From Phycisphaera sp. (GTDB taxonomy: Bacteria > Planctomycetota > Phycisphaerae > Phycisphaerales > UBA1924): 64,000 bases of DNA. Positions 48,924 through 57,630 of the stretch are shown in pieces. Every line of letters starts with the position of its first letter. The first letter of the stretch is position 1. Both the position numbers and the translations under genes were made by a program. The stretch is from NCBI GenBank assembly GCA_025916675.1, contig CP098402.1:2599205-2663204 (forward strand). The letters are read 5' to 3'. The notes under the pieces are model-generated. The model saw nothing but the letters and a program-made list of their open reading frames with translations, was not told the origin of the DNA and did no database searches.

Positions 48924-51683
48924 TCACCGGCACCCATCCTCGAACGCCCCCTGGAAGCACAGGAAGTCGAAGATATCGATCGAACCGTCGCCGGTGCAGT
49001 CGGCGGCGGGTTCGCCGGCCATGAAGGCGCTCTGGAAGCAGAGGAAGTCGAGGATGTCGAGGGTGCCCGAGCGGTCGCAGTCGGCGATGCACACCGACTC
49101 GCAGGCGTCGGGGATGGCGTTGGCGTTGCGGTCGAGCGGGCCGGGCATGAAGTCGAAGCCCTTGGGGTGGTCGAGCTTCGAGTCTCCGCCCTGGACGTAG
49201 GCGAAGGTGAGCTTGCCGCTGACGCCGTCGTATTGGAAGATGTGGGGGCGGGTCAGGTGCAGGCCGGCGGTGTGCGGGCCGAGTTCGCCGGCGGGCGGGG
49301 GTGCCGTGCGGGCGTGCAGGTTGGCGCTGCTGACGTAGACGTTGCCGTCGGGGCCGAGGCGCAGGCCCCAGGGGTGGCGCAGCTTGAAGTTGAGATCCCC
49401 TTCGTTCCACTGGCCGATCAGGGTACCAGTGTCGGCGTGGAACTCGTAGATGCCCCCGTGGATCCAGTATTCACATGCCACCAGACAGCGCACGCCCTGG
49501 CCCGCCGGTCGCGGCAGGAACAGGATGCCCCGCGGCTCGCGGATCGTGCGCGGGTCCGGATCGGGCTCGATCGTGATGAACACGCGAACGAACGCGCCCG
49601 AGTCGCGATCGAACTCGAGCACGCGGGCATCGTCGGTTGTGACAAAGAGGTTGCCTTCGGGCTTGAACGCCATGGCCCGGGGGCCGACCAAGCCGCCCGC
49701 ACCCGCCTCGATGAACACGCCTCGGAACGCCCCGGTGTCAAGGTCGTACCTCAGCACGGCATCACCGCCCTGGTCGGCCACCAGCAGCGAGCCATCGGGG
49801 GCGAACGCCATGGCCGAGGGCGCGACGAGGCCGCCCGAACCGGGTCGCACGAGGTGGCGGACGTACACGCCCTCGCGGTCGAGCTCGACCACGCTGGCGT
49901 TGCCCGCGTCGGCTACGAGCACGCGGCGGTCGGTGGTGATGAGCACGTCGGTGGGATCGACCAGGACGTTCTCGCCCGCCTCGGCGCGGAGCACGCCGCT
50001 GCGGTAGTGGTACTCCTTGACCATGCCATCGCCCGAGGACACGGCCCAGAGGCTGTGGGCATGGTCGAGGGCGTCGATGTCCATGATGCCGTCGCCGTCG
50101 CAATCCTGGGTGGCGTCGAGCACGCCGTCGCGGTCGATGTCGAGGCTCATGTCGCGGAAGATGTCGGTCCAGTCGGGCACGCCGTTGCCGTCGCGGTCGG
50201 CCTGGCACTCGTCGGGGATGCCGTCGCCGTTCTCGTCGTTGCCATTGGCGATGTCCAGGTCGTCGGGGATGCCGTTGGCATTGCAATCGGGCTCGCACTC
50301 ATCAGGGATGCCGTTGAGGTTGAGGTCGCTGCTGCTTCCGGCGGCGATGTCTTCGGTGTCGAGGATGCCATTCGCATTGCAGTCTTCGCATTCGTCTGGA
50401 ATGCCGTTGGCGTTGGCGTCCTGGCTTGTGCCCATCATGATGTCGAGGGTGTCGTCGAGGTAGTTCTGGTTGCAATCGAATACGAGTCGGCGCGGGCTGC
50501 AGTCGTTGATCTCTTGACGCATGCGCGTGTGGTAGTGCAGGTCGGTGAGGGCGGCACGCCCGCTGAACGTCTGGGCGCAGTAGCTCTGGATGGTGCCCCG
50601 CTGGGGTCGCGAATCGGCGATATCGCACCGATCGACTCCGCGGTCGTGGGTGTGTGGTGCGCCGAGGTTGTGGCCGATTTCGTGAGCGGCGATGCGGATG
50701 TCCTGGTTGAAGATACCGGGGCTGGTTGGGCTTGACATCTGGCCCGTGGCGTACGCAACCCAGGAATCCGAACCACAGATTCGTGCTCGTCCGCCTGCGC
50801 TCGCATCTTTCCGTCCACTCATCAGTTGGGCGACATCTCGATCGATCTCGCGGGGGATAGCACCGGGGAATGTCGCACCGGTGGGCTCGTACGGATCGCT
50901 CGCGCGCGTGATGAATAGGCGCAGGAAGATGAGGTCGAGTCGCACGTTCACGTCTCGTATCGTGAGATCGCTGGTGGTGGCGTAGAGCTGGGCGAGATAG
51001 GTGAGTGCGGCGCGCTCGTCGTTGAAGAGCTCGTAGAACGCGAAGTCGCTGTCGACCGCCAGCCGCGCCATGCGCAGGCCGCCGGCCGGTGCGGGCGTGT
51101 AGGGGCCGACGGGCGCGATGCTGTCGTGCGTACCGGTGGCGGTGCCACACAGGGTCGGGGCGATCTGCGGGCCGAAGGTGCCCGCCGCCTCGAACACGAC
51201 GATCTGGCCTTCGCCCAGCGCGACGCCGCCATTACGCGGGTCCCCGCCGTTGGATGAGACCACGTACGTGGGTTGGCTCGCTCCCATTTCGATTCGGCCG
51301 ATGGTCGAGCCGTCCGCAACGCTCAGGAAGACGTGCGAACCGGGGCGGCCCTCGACAGATCCGCGCCAGAAGGTGATGGAAGCGGGATCAAAGTCGGCCG
51401 GGCGCTGGCCGGCCTCATCGACGACGACGATGCGAGCGCCGGGGGCAAACACGCGGAAGGGCTCGAGGTTGAGGTCGGCCGTGGCTCCGTCGGGCAGTGG
51501 GAAGCGTGCGAAGCGCACCGCTTCTCGCCTGGCAAGCGGCGCCGCATCGATGCTGGTGACGGCCACGCCCGAAGCCTGCGTCGACTGGCGGGCGAATTCG
51601 ACCGTTGTTTGGTCGGCCGCCACGCCGGTACTGGCGAACATGAACGACGCGACGGCGGCGCAGAGGGAGGTATGGAGCTTCAT
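48924..51683 (-). CDS. Secreted reprolysin-like metalloprotease with six-Cys GC-type dockerin
   Basis: A 919-residue protein from the ATG at 51683 (MKLHTSLCAAVASFMFAST, signal peptide). A prodomain (residues 35-200) precedes an M12B-type metalloprotease with zinc site AAHEIGHNLGAPHTHD. Where its tandem paralogue has Met in the Met-turn (GTIMSYC), this protein has Gln (GTIQSYC). Calcium-rich thrombospondin-3-like repeats follow (NANGIPDECEDCNANG…), then NHL-type propeller blades (VLITTDRRVLVADAGN; AMAFAPDGSLLVADQG). The dockerin carries extra Cys in both halves (DFLCFQ, ADCTGDG). It is a likely exo-protease or matrix-binding enzyme. Confidence 0.85.
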   Translation of the reverse strand: MKLHTSLCAAVASFMFASTGVAADQTTVEFARQSTQASGVAVTSIDAAPLARREAVRFARFPLPDGATADLNLEPFRVFAPGARIVVVDEAGQRPADFDPASITFWRGSVEGRPGSHVFLSVADGSTIGRIEMGASQPTYVVSSNGGDPRNGGVALGEGQIVVFEAAGTFGPQIAPTLCGTATGTHDSIAPVGPYTPAPAGGLRMARLAVDSDFAFYELFNDERAALTYLAQLYATTSDLTIRDVNVRLDLIFLRLFITRASDPYEPTGATFPGAIPREIDRDVAQLMSGRKDASAGGRARICGSDSWVAYATGQMSSPTSPGIFNQDIRIAAHEIGHNLGAPHTHDRGVDRCDIADSRPQRGTIQSYCAQTFSGRAALTDLHYHTRMRQEINDCSPRRLVFDCNQNYLDDTLDIMMGTSQDANANGIPDECEDCNANGILDTEDIAAGSSSDLNLNGIPDECEPDCNANGIPDDLDIANGNDENGDGIPDECQADRDGNGVPDWTDIFRDMSLDIDRDGVLDATQDCDGDGIMDIDALDHAHSLWAVSSGDGMVKEYHYRSGVLRAEAGENVLVDPTDVLITTDRRVLVADAGNASVVELDREGVYVRHLVRPGSGGLVAPSAMAFAPDGSLLVADQGGDAVLRYDLDTGAFRGVFIEAGAGGLVGPRAMAFKPEGNLFVTTDDARVLEFDRDSGAFVRVFITIEPDPDPRTIREPRGILFLPRPAGQGVRCLVACEYWIHGGIYEFHADTGTLIGQWNEGDLNFKLRHPWGLRLGPDGNVYVSSANLHARTAPPPAGELGPHTAGLHLTRPHIFQYDGVSGKLTFAYVQGGDSKLDHPKGFDFMPGPLDRNANAIPDACESVCIADCDRSGTLDILDFLCFQSAFMAGEPAADCTGDGSIDIFDFLCFQGAFEDGCR

Positions 51684-51716
51684 GGTATTCACTCTCGCTG
51701 GGGTGGCGGCTGGCAT

Positions 51717-54470
51717 TTACGGGCATCCATCCATGAACGCGGCCTGGAAGCACAGGAAATCGAACACGTCGAACGAGCCGTCGCCCGTGCAGTCGGCGAT
51801 GGGCTCGCGGGCATCGAAGGAGGTCTGGAAGCACAAGAAGTCGAAGATGCCCAGCTCGCCGTCGCCATCGCAGTCTGCGGTGCACAGCGACTCGCATTCG
51901 TCGGGCACGCCGTTGCGGTTGCGGTCATCGCTGCGGCCGTCGGCGATGTCGCAGGCGTCTGGGATGCGGTTGAGGTTGCAGTCGTGGGCGTCGCCGGGGA
52001 CGAAGTCGAAGCCGGTGGGCGTGGTCGTGGCGGCGTCGACTCCGGCGACCAGGGCCAGGAAGATCGAGCCCGACGTGGCGTCGAAGCCGAGGATGGCCGG
52101 CGGGAAGAGCAGCGGAGAGGAACCCGCCGAGGCGCGGTGGATGCTGGCGTAGACCACGCCGTCGGGGCCCAGGCGCAGGGCCCAGGGGTCGGCCAGCCGA
52201 CCCCGCCACGTACCGACGCTGAACTGGCCAACATATGCGCCGGTGTCGGCGTCGAACTCCATGATGGCGTCGGTTTCCATGTCGGCGACGAGGAATCGCC
52301 AGGTGCCCGCTTCGAGGCCGGGGACGAACAGGATGCCGCGGCTCTGGGCGATGCCGCCATCGCCAGGCTGCACGAACTGGCGGACGTGCGCGCCGGTCAC
52401 GCCGTCATACTCGACCACGCCGCTATTGTCGGTTCCGACGAATAGGTTGCCGCTGGGGCCGAAGATCAATGAGTACGGCTCGATCAGACCGCCCGCTCCA
52501 GATCCAACGAGATCACCCAACGAAGATCCGGTCGCGAGGTCGTAGCGGCGCACCGCATTGGCGTCGCGATCGGCGACGAGCAACTCGCCATCTATCCCAA
52601 TCGCCATGGCAGTGGGATAGATGAGCCCGCCGGTGCCGGTCGTGACAAGATCGCGCACGAAGGCACCGTCGAGGTCAAACTCAACGATCCGCGCGTCGGC
52701 ACCGCTGGCGACGAGCACGCGGCGATCGGGCGTGACCAGCACGTCCATCGGCTCGCTGAGCAGGCCGTCGGCGGAGGTCGAGCGGAGCACGCCGGTCTGG
52801 AAGTGGTGGCCGTTGACGGTGTTGCGGTCCAGATCGGCGGTCCAGGTGTTGTGGGCGTGGTCCATCGCGATGACGTCGGACACGCCGTCGCCGTCGCAGT
52901 CCTGGCAGGCGTCGAGGATTGCGTCGCGGTCGAGGTCGAGCGACATGTCGTTGACGATGTCGACCCAATCGAAGACGCCGTTGCCGTCGCAGTCGGCCTG
53001 GCACTCGTCGGGGATGGCGTCGCCGTTGGCGTCCTGGCTGACGCCGTCGGCGATGTCCTGGTCGTCGGGCACGCCGTTGGCGTTGCAGTCGGGCTCGCAC
53101 TCGTCGGGGATGCCGTTCTCATTGAGATCGAGGCTCGTGCCGCTGGCGATGTCGGCGTCGTCGAGCACGCCGTTGCCGTTGCAATCTTCGCACTCGTCGG
53201 GGATGCCGTTTCCGTTGGTGTCCGTGCTGCGGCCGCTGGCGATGTCAAGGGCGTCGGCGATGTGGTTCTGGTTGCAGTCGAAGTGGAGTCGACGCGAAAC
53301 ACAGTCGCGGATGCGATCCCGCAGGCCTGCGTGGAAGTGCATATCCCGCAGCGCGGCGCCGCCGCTGAAGGTCGTACTGCAGTAGCTCATGATCGTGCCG
53401 CGTCGGGGCTGGGACGACGCGGTTGCGCACTCGTCGATGCCGTACTGGTGGGTGTGCCCGGTGCCCAGGCTGTGGCCGAGCTCGTGCAGCACGACGCCGA
53501 TGTCGTGGTTGAAGACGGTAGGGATCGAGGTGTCGGAGAGTCGGCCGATGCCATACCCCACCCACGAGGCAGTCGCGCAGATGCCCGCGGCCTGCCCACC
53601 GTACGGCGCATCCTTGCGCCCGGACATGAGCTGGGACACGTCGTACACCACGCCCGGTGGGATCTGCGGGTAGCCCACACCCCGCTCATAGGGATGATCG
53701 CGAGTCGTCCATACACGAAGAAACACGAGGTCGAGCCGGACGCCGGTGTCGCGGATGAAGACGTCGCTCGCGGCGGCGTACATCTGGGCGAGGAAGGTCA
53801 GGGCCGCGCGCTCGTGCTCGAACAACTGGTACATCGCGTAGTCGGCATCGACCGCCAGTTTGGCCATCCGCAGACCGCGCACCATGGGGCCGTAGGTCGG
53901 GCCGAGCACCGAGCCCGGCCCATCGCCCCCGGGCGGGGGGTCGAGGTTCGCGGGCCCGACGGGCACGATGCCGACGCCGCAGGGAGACGGCGCGAGATCG
54001 GCGGCCATACCGACTTTTTGCCGGTATACCACAATCTCCGCCGGATCGCCCCCGCTCGAACTGATGGCGTACGTCGGCCGGCTCGCACCCAACTCGACCC
54101 GACCGACCGTCGAGCCCTCCGCAACCGACAGGAACACATGCGAGCCCGGATAGCCCGAGACCGTGCCCCGCCAGAACGCGATGGACGATGGATCGAAATC
54201 GGCCGGCCGCTCGCCGGCCCCGTCGGCGACCACCACCCGGGCATCGGGCGCGAACACGCCGAAGGGCTCAAGGACGAGGTCGACCTGGGTTCCATCGGGC
54301 AGGGGGAATCGCTCGAGGATCGCCGACTCGCCGGCCAGGGCGTCACGGTCTAGGGTGAGCACCACACCGGGTGTTGCCGGCGACCACCGACCGTCCTGTG
54401 CCCGGGCGTGCCCGACCAGCACCAGAACGCACACGCACGCCGCGATCGCGGCCGCCAGCCGATGCACCAT
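51717..54470 (-). CDS. Secreted reprolysin-like metalloprotease with six-Cys GC-type dockerin
   Basis: A 917-residue paralogue of the preceding gene, with GGGGAGG ahead of the ATG. The signal peptide (AAAIACVCVLVLVGHARA in sense) leads to a prodomain (RFPLPDGTQVDLVLEPFG; FWRGTVSGYPGSHVFL) and an intact metzincin site (VVLHELGHSLGTGHTH) with Met-turn RRGTIMSYC. The Ca-binding repeats, propeller and dockerin order is the same, ending FMDGCP. The two genes lie 33 bp apart and are probably one operon derived by tandem duplication. A reverse-strand TATATT at 54517-54512 could be the -10 box. Confidence 0.86.
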   Translation of the reverse strand: MVHRLAAAIAACVCVLVLVGHARAQDGRWSPATPGVVLTLDRDALAGESAILERFPLPDGTQVDLVLEPFGVFAPDARVVVADGAGERPADFDPSSIAFWRGTVSGYPGSHVFLSVAEGSTVGRVELGASRPTYAISSSGGDPAEIVVYRQKVGMAADLAPSPCGVGIVPVGPANLDPPPGGDGPGSVLGPTYGPMVRGLRMAKLAVDADYAMYQLFEHERAALTFLAQMYAAASDVFIRDTGVRLDLVFLRVWTTRDHPYERGVGYPQIPPGVVYDVSQLMSGRKDAPYGGQAAGICATASWVGYGIGRLSDTSIPTVFNHDIGVVLHELGHSLGTGHTHQYGIDECATASSQPRRGTIMSYCSTTFSGGAALRDMHFHAGLRDRIRDCVSRRLHFDCNQNHIADALDIASGRSTDTNGNGIPDECEDCNGNGVLDDADIASGTSLDLNENGIPDECEPDCNANGVPDDQDIADGVSQDANGDAIPDECQADCDGNGVFDWVDIVNDMSLDLDRDAILDACQDCDGDGVSDVIAMDHAHNTWTADLDRNTVNGHHFQTGVLRSTSADGLLSEPMDVLVTPDRRVLVASGADARIVEFDLDGAFVRDLVTTGTGGLIYPTAMAIGIDGELLVADRDANAVRRYDLATGSSLGDLVGSGAGGLIEPYSLIFGPSGNLFVGTDNSGVVEYDGVTGAHVRQFVQPGDGGIAQSRGILFVPGLEAGTWRFLVADMETDAIMEFDADTGAYVGQFSVGTWRGRLADPWALRLGPDGVVYASIHRASAGSSPLLFPPAILGFDATSGSIFLALVAGVDAATTTPTGFDFVPGDAHDCNLNRIPDACDIADGRSDDRNRNGVPDECESLCTADCDGDGELGIFDFLCFQTSFDAREPIADCTGDGSFDVFDFLCFQAAFMDGCP

Positions 54471-54567
54471 CTGGAACCTCCCCTACCGGGCCAGCGCGGC
54501 CCCTGGCCATCAATATACCACAAGACCCGCCAACGGTGGCACCGATTTTGGTCCCATCCGGCGAGAT

Positions 54568-55062
54568 TCAGTTGTCTGGGTCGTCGTCGCCCACCCGCTG
54601 GGCGGTCTTGTCCAGCCGGTTGGCCAGCAGCACGATCAGGACGAGCACGGCGATGGTGAGCGCGACGGACACGAGCCCGAGCCCGGCGGCCGCCCCCGCG
54701 GCGGCGATGGCCCACAGGCCAGCAGCGGTGGTCAGCCCCTTGACCTGGCCTTTGGACTGGATGATGGCCCCCGCCCCGAGAAAACCCACGCCGCCGACGA
54801 TGGCCGAGATGATGCGCGTCGCGTGGCCCGCGCTCGACTCGGCGTGGATGAGCATGTACTCGAACAGCTCGGTGCTCATGAGCGCGAAGCCGGCGGCCCC
54901 CAGCGAGACCATCGCGTAGGTGCGCAGGCCGGCGAAGTGGCCCTTGCTCTCCCGCTCGAAGCCGGCGACGCCGCCGAAGACGACGGCCAGGACGAGGCGG
55001 AGCGGGCCGTGGTACCACTCATCGGGGGATTGCATGGCGGTGCCGAAGAGGGTTTCGAGCAT
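54568..55062 (-). CDS. MgtC/SapB family membrane protein
   Basis: A 164-residue protein with four to five transmembrane helices and the family signature (LAVVFGGVAGFERESKGHFAGLRTYAMVSLGAAGFAL…GVGFLGAGAIIQSKGQVKGLTTAAGLWAIAAAG). The length fits the short class lacking the C-terminal ACT domain. Members are linked to magnesium stress and, in some bacteria, ATP-synthase modulation; the role here is unknown. It lies between dockerin genes but shares none of their features. The direct repeats at 55131-55190 lie upstream of its start. Confidence 0.9.
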   Translation of the reverse strand: MLETLFGTAMQSPDEWYHGPLRLVLAVVFGGVAGFERESKGHFAGLRTYAMVSLGAAGFALMSTELFEYMLIHAESSAGHATRIISAIVGGVGFLGAGAIIQSKGQVKGLTTAAGLWAIAAAGAAAGLGLVSVALTIAVLVLIVLLANRLDKTAQRVGDDDPDN

Positions 55063-55130
55063 GCCCAGAGGCTAGCGCGATCCGAACAATCGGCCCTCTC
55101 GGCATCGATTCTCGGGATTCCAGTGTACGC

Positions 55131-55190
55131 GGACGTTCCACGTCTTTATGCGGACGTTTCACGTCCTGTATTTGGACGTTGCGGCGTTCG
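55131..55190. promoter_or_regulatory. Three direct copies of a GACGT-ACGTC operator-like motif
   Basis: GGACGTTCCACGTC (55131-55144) and GGACGTTTCACGTC (55152-55165) each contain a GACGT/ACGTC inverted repeat with a 3-4-nt centre. A degraded third copy (GGACGTTGCGGCG, from 55174) follows. Their starts are 21 and 22 bp apart, i.e. on the same face of the helix. They lie about 70 bp upstream of mgtC and could be a regulator-binding cluster for either divergent gene. Confidence 0.5.
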
Positions 55191-55258
55191 ATCGTCCCCC
55201 ACGAGCCGTCAGGCACCGGGCAGCATCCGAATCGATTCGCCGGCAGAATTTTTCGCAC

Positions 55259-55281
55259 GCGGTACATGGTCCATGTACCGC
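55259..55281. promoter_or_regulatory. 23-bp perfect palindrome
   Basis: GCGGTACATGG and CCATGTACCGC flank a central T and are exact reverse complements over 11 bp. The site lies immediately before array 3. It looks like a dimeric repressor or activator site, or the left boundary of the array; no T-run follows, so it is not a terminator. Confidence 0.5.
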
Positions 55282-55284
55282 CGC

Positions 55285-55431
55285 GGATGGAGCATCGAAG
55301 GCCGCGCGCGGGCCATGCGCGGCGTCGCATGGATCGTTCGTGGCGTCCGATGGACCATGCGAGGCCGCGCGTGGGTTGCGCGCGGCCTCGCATGGATCGC
55401 GTGCGACCGCGCGCGGCCCATCGCGGGCCCG
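55285..55431. repeat. 21-bp phased repeat array 3
   Basis: Seven 21-bp units start at 55285, 55306, 55327, 55348, 55369, 55390 and 55411 (pattern GCATGGATCGTTCGTGGCGTC). The consensus differs from arrays 1 and 2 (GC-start rather than CC-start), but the period and upstream-of-gene position are the same. After the last unit TTGGGGACGCAC resembles the GTTTTCGGACGC block that ends the other arrays. All frames give heptad translations (such as GVAWIVR) without a start or ribosome site. Confidence 0.6.
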
Positions 55432-55503
55432 CTTGGGGACGCACCACGCTGGCGAGAGTCCCCGGCGGTCGCCGCCAAGGCGGCCCAACGTGCGGAGAAA
55501 ACC

Positions 55504-55532
55504 TTGTGCCACCCGAGAAATTCCGGTACACT
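55504..55532 (+). promoter_or_regulatory. Sigma-70-type promoter for beta-helix dockerin gene
   Basis: TTGTGC (55504-55509), 17-bp spacer, TACACT (55527-55532). Predicted initiation near 55539 leaves a leader of about 48 nt with GAAGGAGAG (55573-55581) before the ATG at 55587. Confidence 0.55.
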
Positions 55533-55586
55533 GGCCAACAAGGGCCGCCGGCAATCGGCTGGTTCGCCCCTGCGAAGGAGAGACCC

Positions 55587-57575
55587 ATGACCTGCACAAG
55601 CACCCACACCATCACACCCCGCCCCCGCACGCCCCTGGCCTTGCTGGCCGGTGCCGGGATCTGCCTGGCCTTCTCGGCCGCCCACGCCCAGGCGACTATT
55701 GAGTGGGCCATGCCCGTGGATGGCGAATTTGGCGTGGCGGGCAACTGGCTGCCCATGATGGTGCCCGGGGCGGTGGATACTGCGGTGCTAGGCGGTGCCG
55801 GGCCGTATCTGGTAACCTTGGGGGCACCGACGCTCGTTGACACGGTCCTGCTGTCGAACCCCGAGGCGTCGCTGCTCGTCCGGCCCGGCGCGGCGCTGAC
55901 CGTTGGGGGGCTCACGGGCACCGGGGCGTTGCTCATCAGCGACGGCACGAGCACCAGCGCCGCGGAGCTTCTGGTCGAGGACCGCGCGACCATCGACGCT
56001 GACATCCGCTTGGACGGGACGAGGTCGGACCGAGCCCGGATCGTCGGGCTTGGCACGTCGCACACACTCGGCCCGAATGCGGTGATCACGGCCCCTGACG
56101 GGTCCAGCGGCTCCATCACCGGGCCATGGACCAGCGAGGCGACGATCATCAAGGACGGGCCGGGAACCTTCAACCTCAGCGGTTTGAACGTCATCGGCGG
56201 CACGCTGCGCAGCAGCGGCGGCGGGCAACTGGTCCTCTTCAACGCCAAGGTGACCGACGCAACAATCGAGGTCGGGCCGGACTACCGGTTGTTGACGAAC
56301 CAGGACACGATCGTCTCGGATTCCACCATCGTGGGCGACTTCACCATCCGCAGCGGGCAAGACATCACCTTCGGCGACGGCGTGGTGGTGCAGGAGGGCC
56401 TCTTCATCAACGAGCCCGACGCAGCCGGCGTTGCCCGGCTCTTCGTCCAGGAGGGAGTGACGCTTAATGAACCGATCCGGCTGGAGGGCTCGCGGGGCGG
56501 CCAGCTCATCGGGCTCGGCGATGTGCACTTCCTCGGGCCCGACGCGGTCATCACGGGCACGACCGGGGCCATCGTCGGGCCGTGGACCAGCGAGGCGACG
56601 ATCCTTAACGACGGGCCGGGGGGTTTCACGCTCTCGGGCCTGAACGTCGTGGGCGGCACGCTGCGCAGCAGCGGCGGCGGGCGGCTGGACATCGCCGGCG
56701 CGACGATCACCAATGCGACCATCGAGGCCGGGCCGGGCAGCATCTTTCGAACCACCGTGACCACCAACATCTCGAACTCCACCATCGTGGGCGACTACAC
56801 GATCCTGAGCGGGGGCCGCCTCACGTTCGGCCGCGGCGTGGTGCTCCAGGGCGACCTGACCATCAACGCGCCCGGGGTTGCCGCCCAGACGCAGCTCTAC
56901 GTGGAGAACCGCGTGACGCTCAACACCCCGATCCGGCTGGCGGGCAGCGAGGGCGAGCTCTTCGGCCTCGGCAGCCAGCACACGCTGGGGCCCGACGTTG
57001 TCCTCACGGGCTCGAGCGGCAAGCTGACCGGGCCGTGGACCAGCGAAGGGACGATTTCCATGGGCGACGCGACCAGCCCCGTTGGCCTCCTGGAGTTCGG
57101 CGGGCCGGTCCTAAACATGACCCCGAGCTCGCGCACTGTGATCGACGTGGCGGGCACGGCCGACGACCAGTTCGACCGCTTCGAGGGTGTTGGTTTTCCC
57201 GGGGACCCGGTCACCGCCGTGATCACGCTGGACGGCAGCCTCCAGGTCGGCTTCGTCCACGACTACGCGCCCGACGGGCGCGACCGGTTCGAGATCGTCC
57301 GCGCGGCGGCCGTCGATGGCACGTTCGCCAGCACCAACATCGAGCCGGTTGGCTCCATCGGCCCGGCCCACGTGGTCTACACCGGCGACTCGGTCATCGT
57401 CGTCATCTGCGCCGCCGACCGCGACGGCGACGGGGAGCTGACCATCTTCGACTTCCTGGCCTTCCAGAACCTGTTCGACGCGGGCGACCCGCGGGCGGAC
57501 CTGGACGAGGACGGGCAGCTCACGATTTTTGATTTTTTGGTGTTCCAGAACCGCTTCAGTGCGGGCTGCGGCTGA
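55587..57575 (+). CDS. Secreted beta-helix/autotransporter-like repeat protein with GC-type dockerin tail
   Basis: A 662-residue exported protein. The signal peptide ends FSAAHAQA. The body (35-605) is built of long beta-helix repeats with two near-identical blocks about 150 residues apart (GPWTSEATIIKDGPGTFNLS, then GPWTSEATILNDGPGGFTLS) and a partial third (GPWTSEGTI). It resembles autotransporter-associated beta-helices and the passenger-like repeats of planctomycete surface proteins. The dockerin starts CAADRDGDGELTIFDFL; the second loop reads DLDEDG in place of DxDGDG. The strong ribosome site and promoter argue for good expression. Confidence 0.83.
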   Translation: MTCTSTHTITPRPRTPLALLAGAGICLAFSAAHAQATIEWAMPVDGEFGVAGNWLPMMVPGAVDTAVLGGAGPYLVTLGAPTLVDTVLLSNPEASLLVRPGAALTVGGLTGTGALLISDGTSTSAAELLVEDRATIDADIRLDGTRSDRARIVGLGTSHTLGPNAVITAPDGSSGSITGPWTSEATIIKDGPGTFNLSGLNVIGGTLRSSGGGQLVLFNAKVTDATIEVGPDYRLLTNQDTIVSDSTIVGDFTIRSGQDITFGDGVVVQEGLFINEPDAAGVARLFVQEGVTLNEPIRLEGSRGGQLIGLGDVHFLGPDAVITGTTGAIVGPWTSEATILNDGPGGFTLSGLNVVGGTLRSSGGGRLDIAGATITNATIEAGPGSIFRTTVTTNISNSTIVGDYTILSGGRLTFGRGVVLQGDLTINAPGVAAQTQLYVENRVTLNTPIRLAGSEGELFGLGSQHTLGPDVVLTGSSGKLTGPWTSEGTISMGDATSPVGLLEFGGPVLNMTPSSRTVIDVAGTADDQFDRFEGVGFPGDPVTAVITLDGSLQVGFVHDYAPDGRDRFEIVRAAAVDGTFASTNIEPVGSIGPAHVVYTGDSVIVVICAADRDGDGELTIFDFLAFQNLFDAGDPRADLDEDGQLTIFDFLVFQNRFSAGCG

Positions 57576-57630
57576 GCCTGGCGCTCTACCCTATCGGCAG
57601 CACGCCGAACCCAGGGAGGGCACCCGCCCC

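Larger units (their letters stand above)
55063..55586. other. Long divergent intergenic region
   Basis: About 520 bp between mgtC (reverse) and the beta-helix dockerin gene (forward). In order from the left it holds three GACGT-type operator-like repeats, a 23-bp perfect palindrome, array 3 and a promoter, each listed separately. No coding sequence is believable despite open frames. Confidence 0.55.

Noticed and set aside
55148-55702. 184-codon forward frame across array 3
   Set aside because: It runs into the real dockerin gene in another frame, lacks a ribosome site, and its heptads simply follow the DNA repeat.
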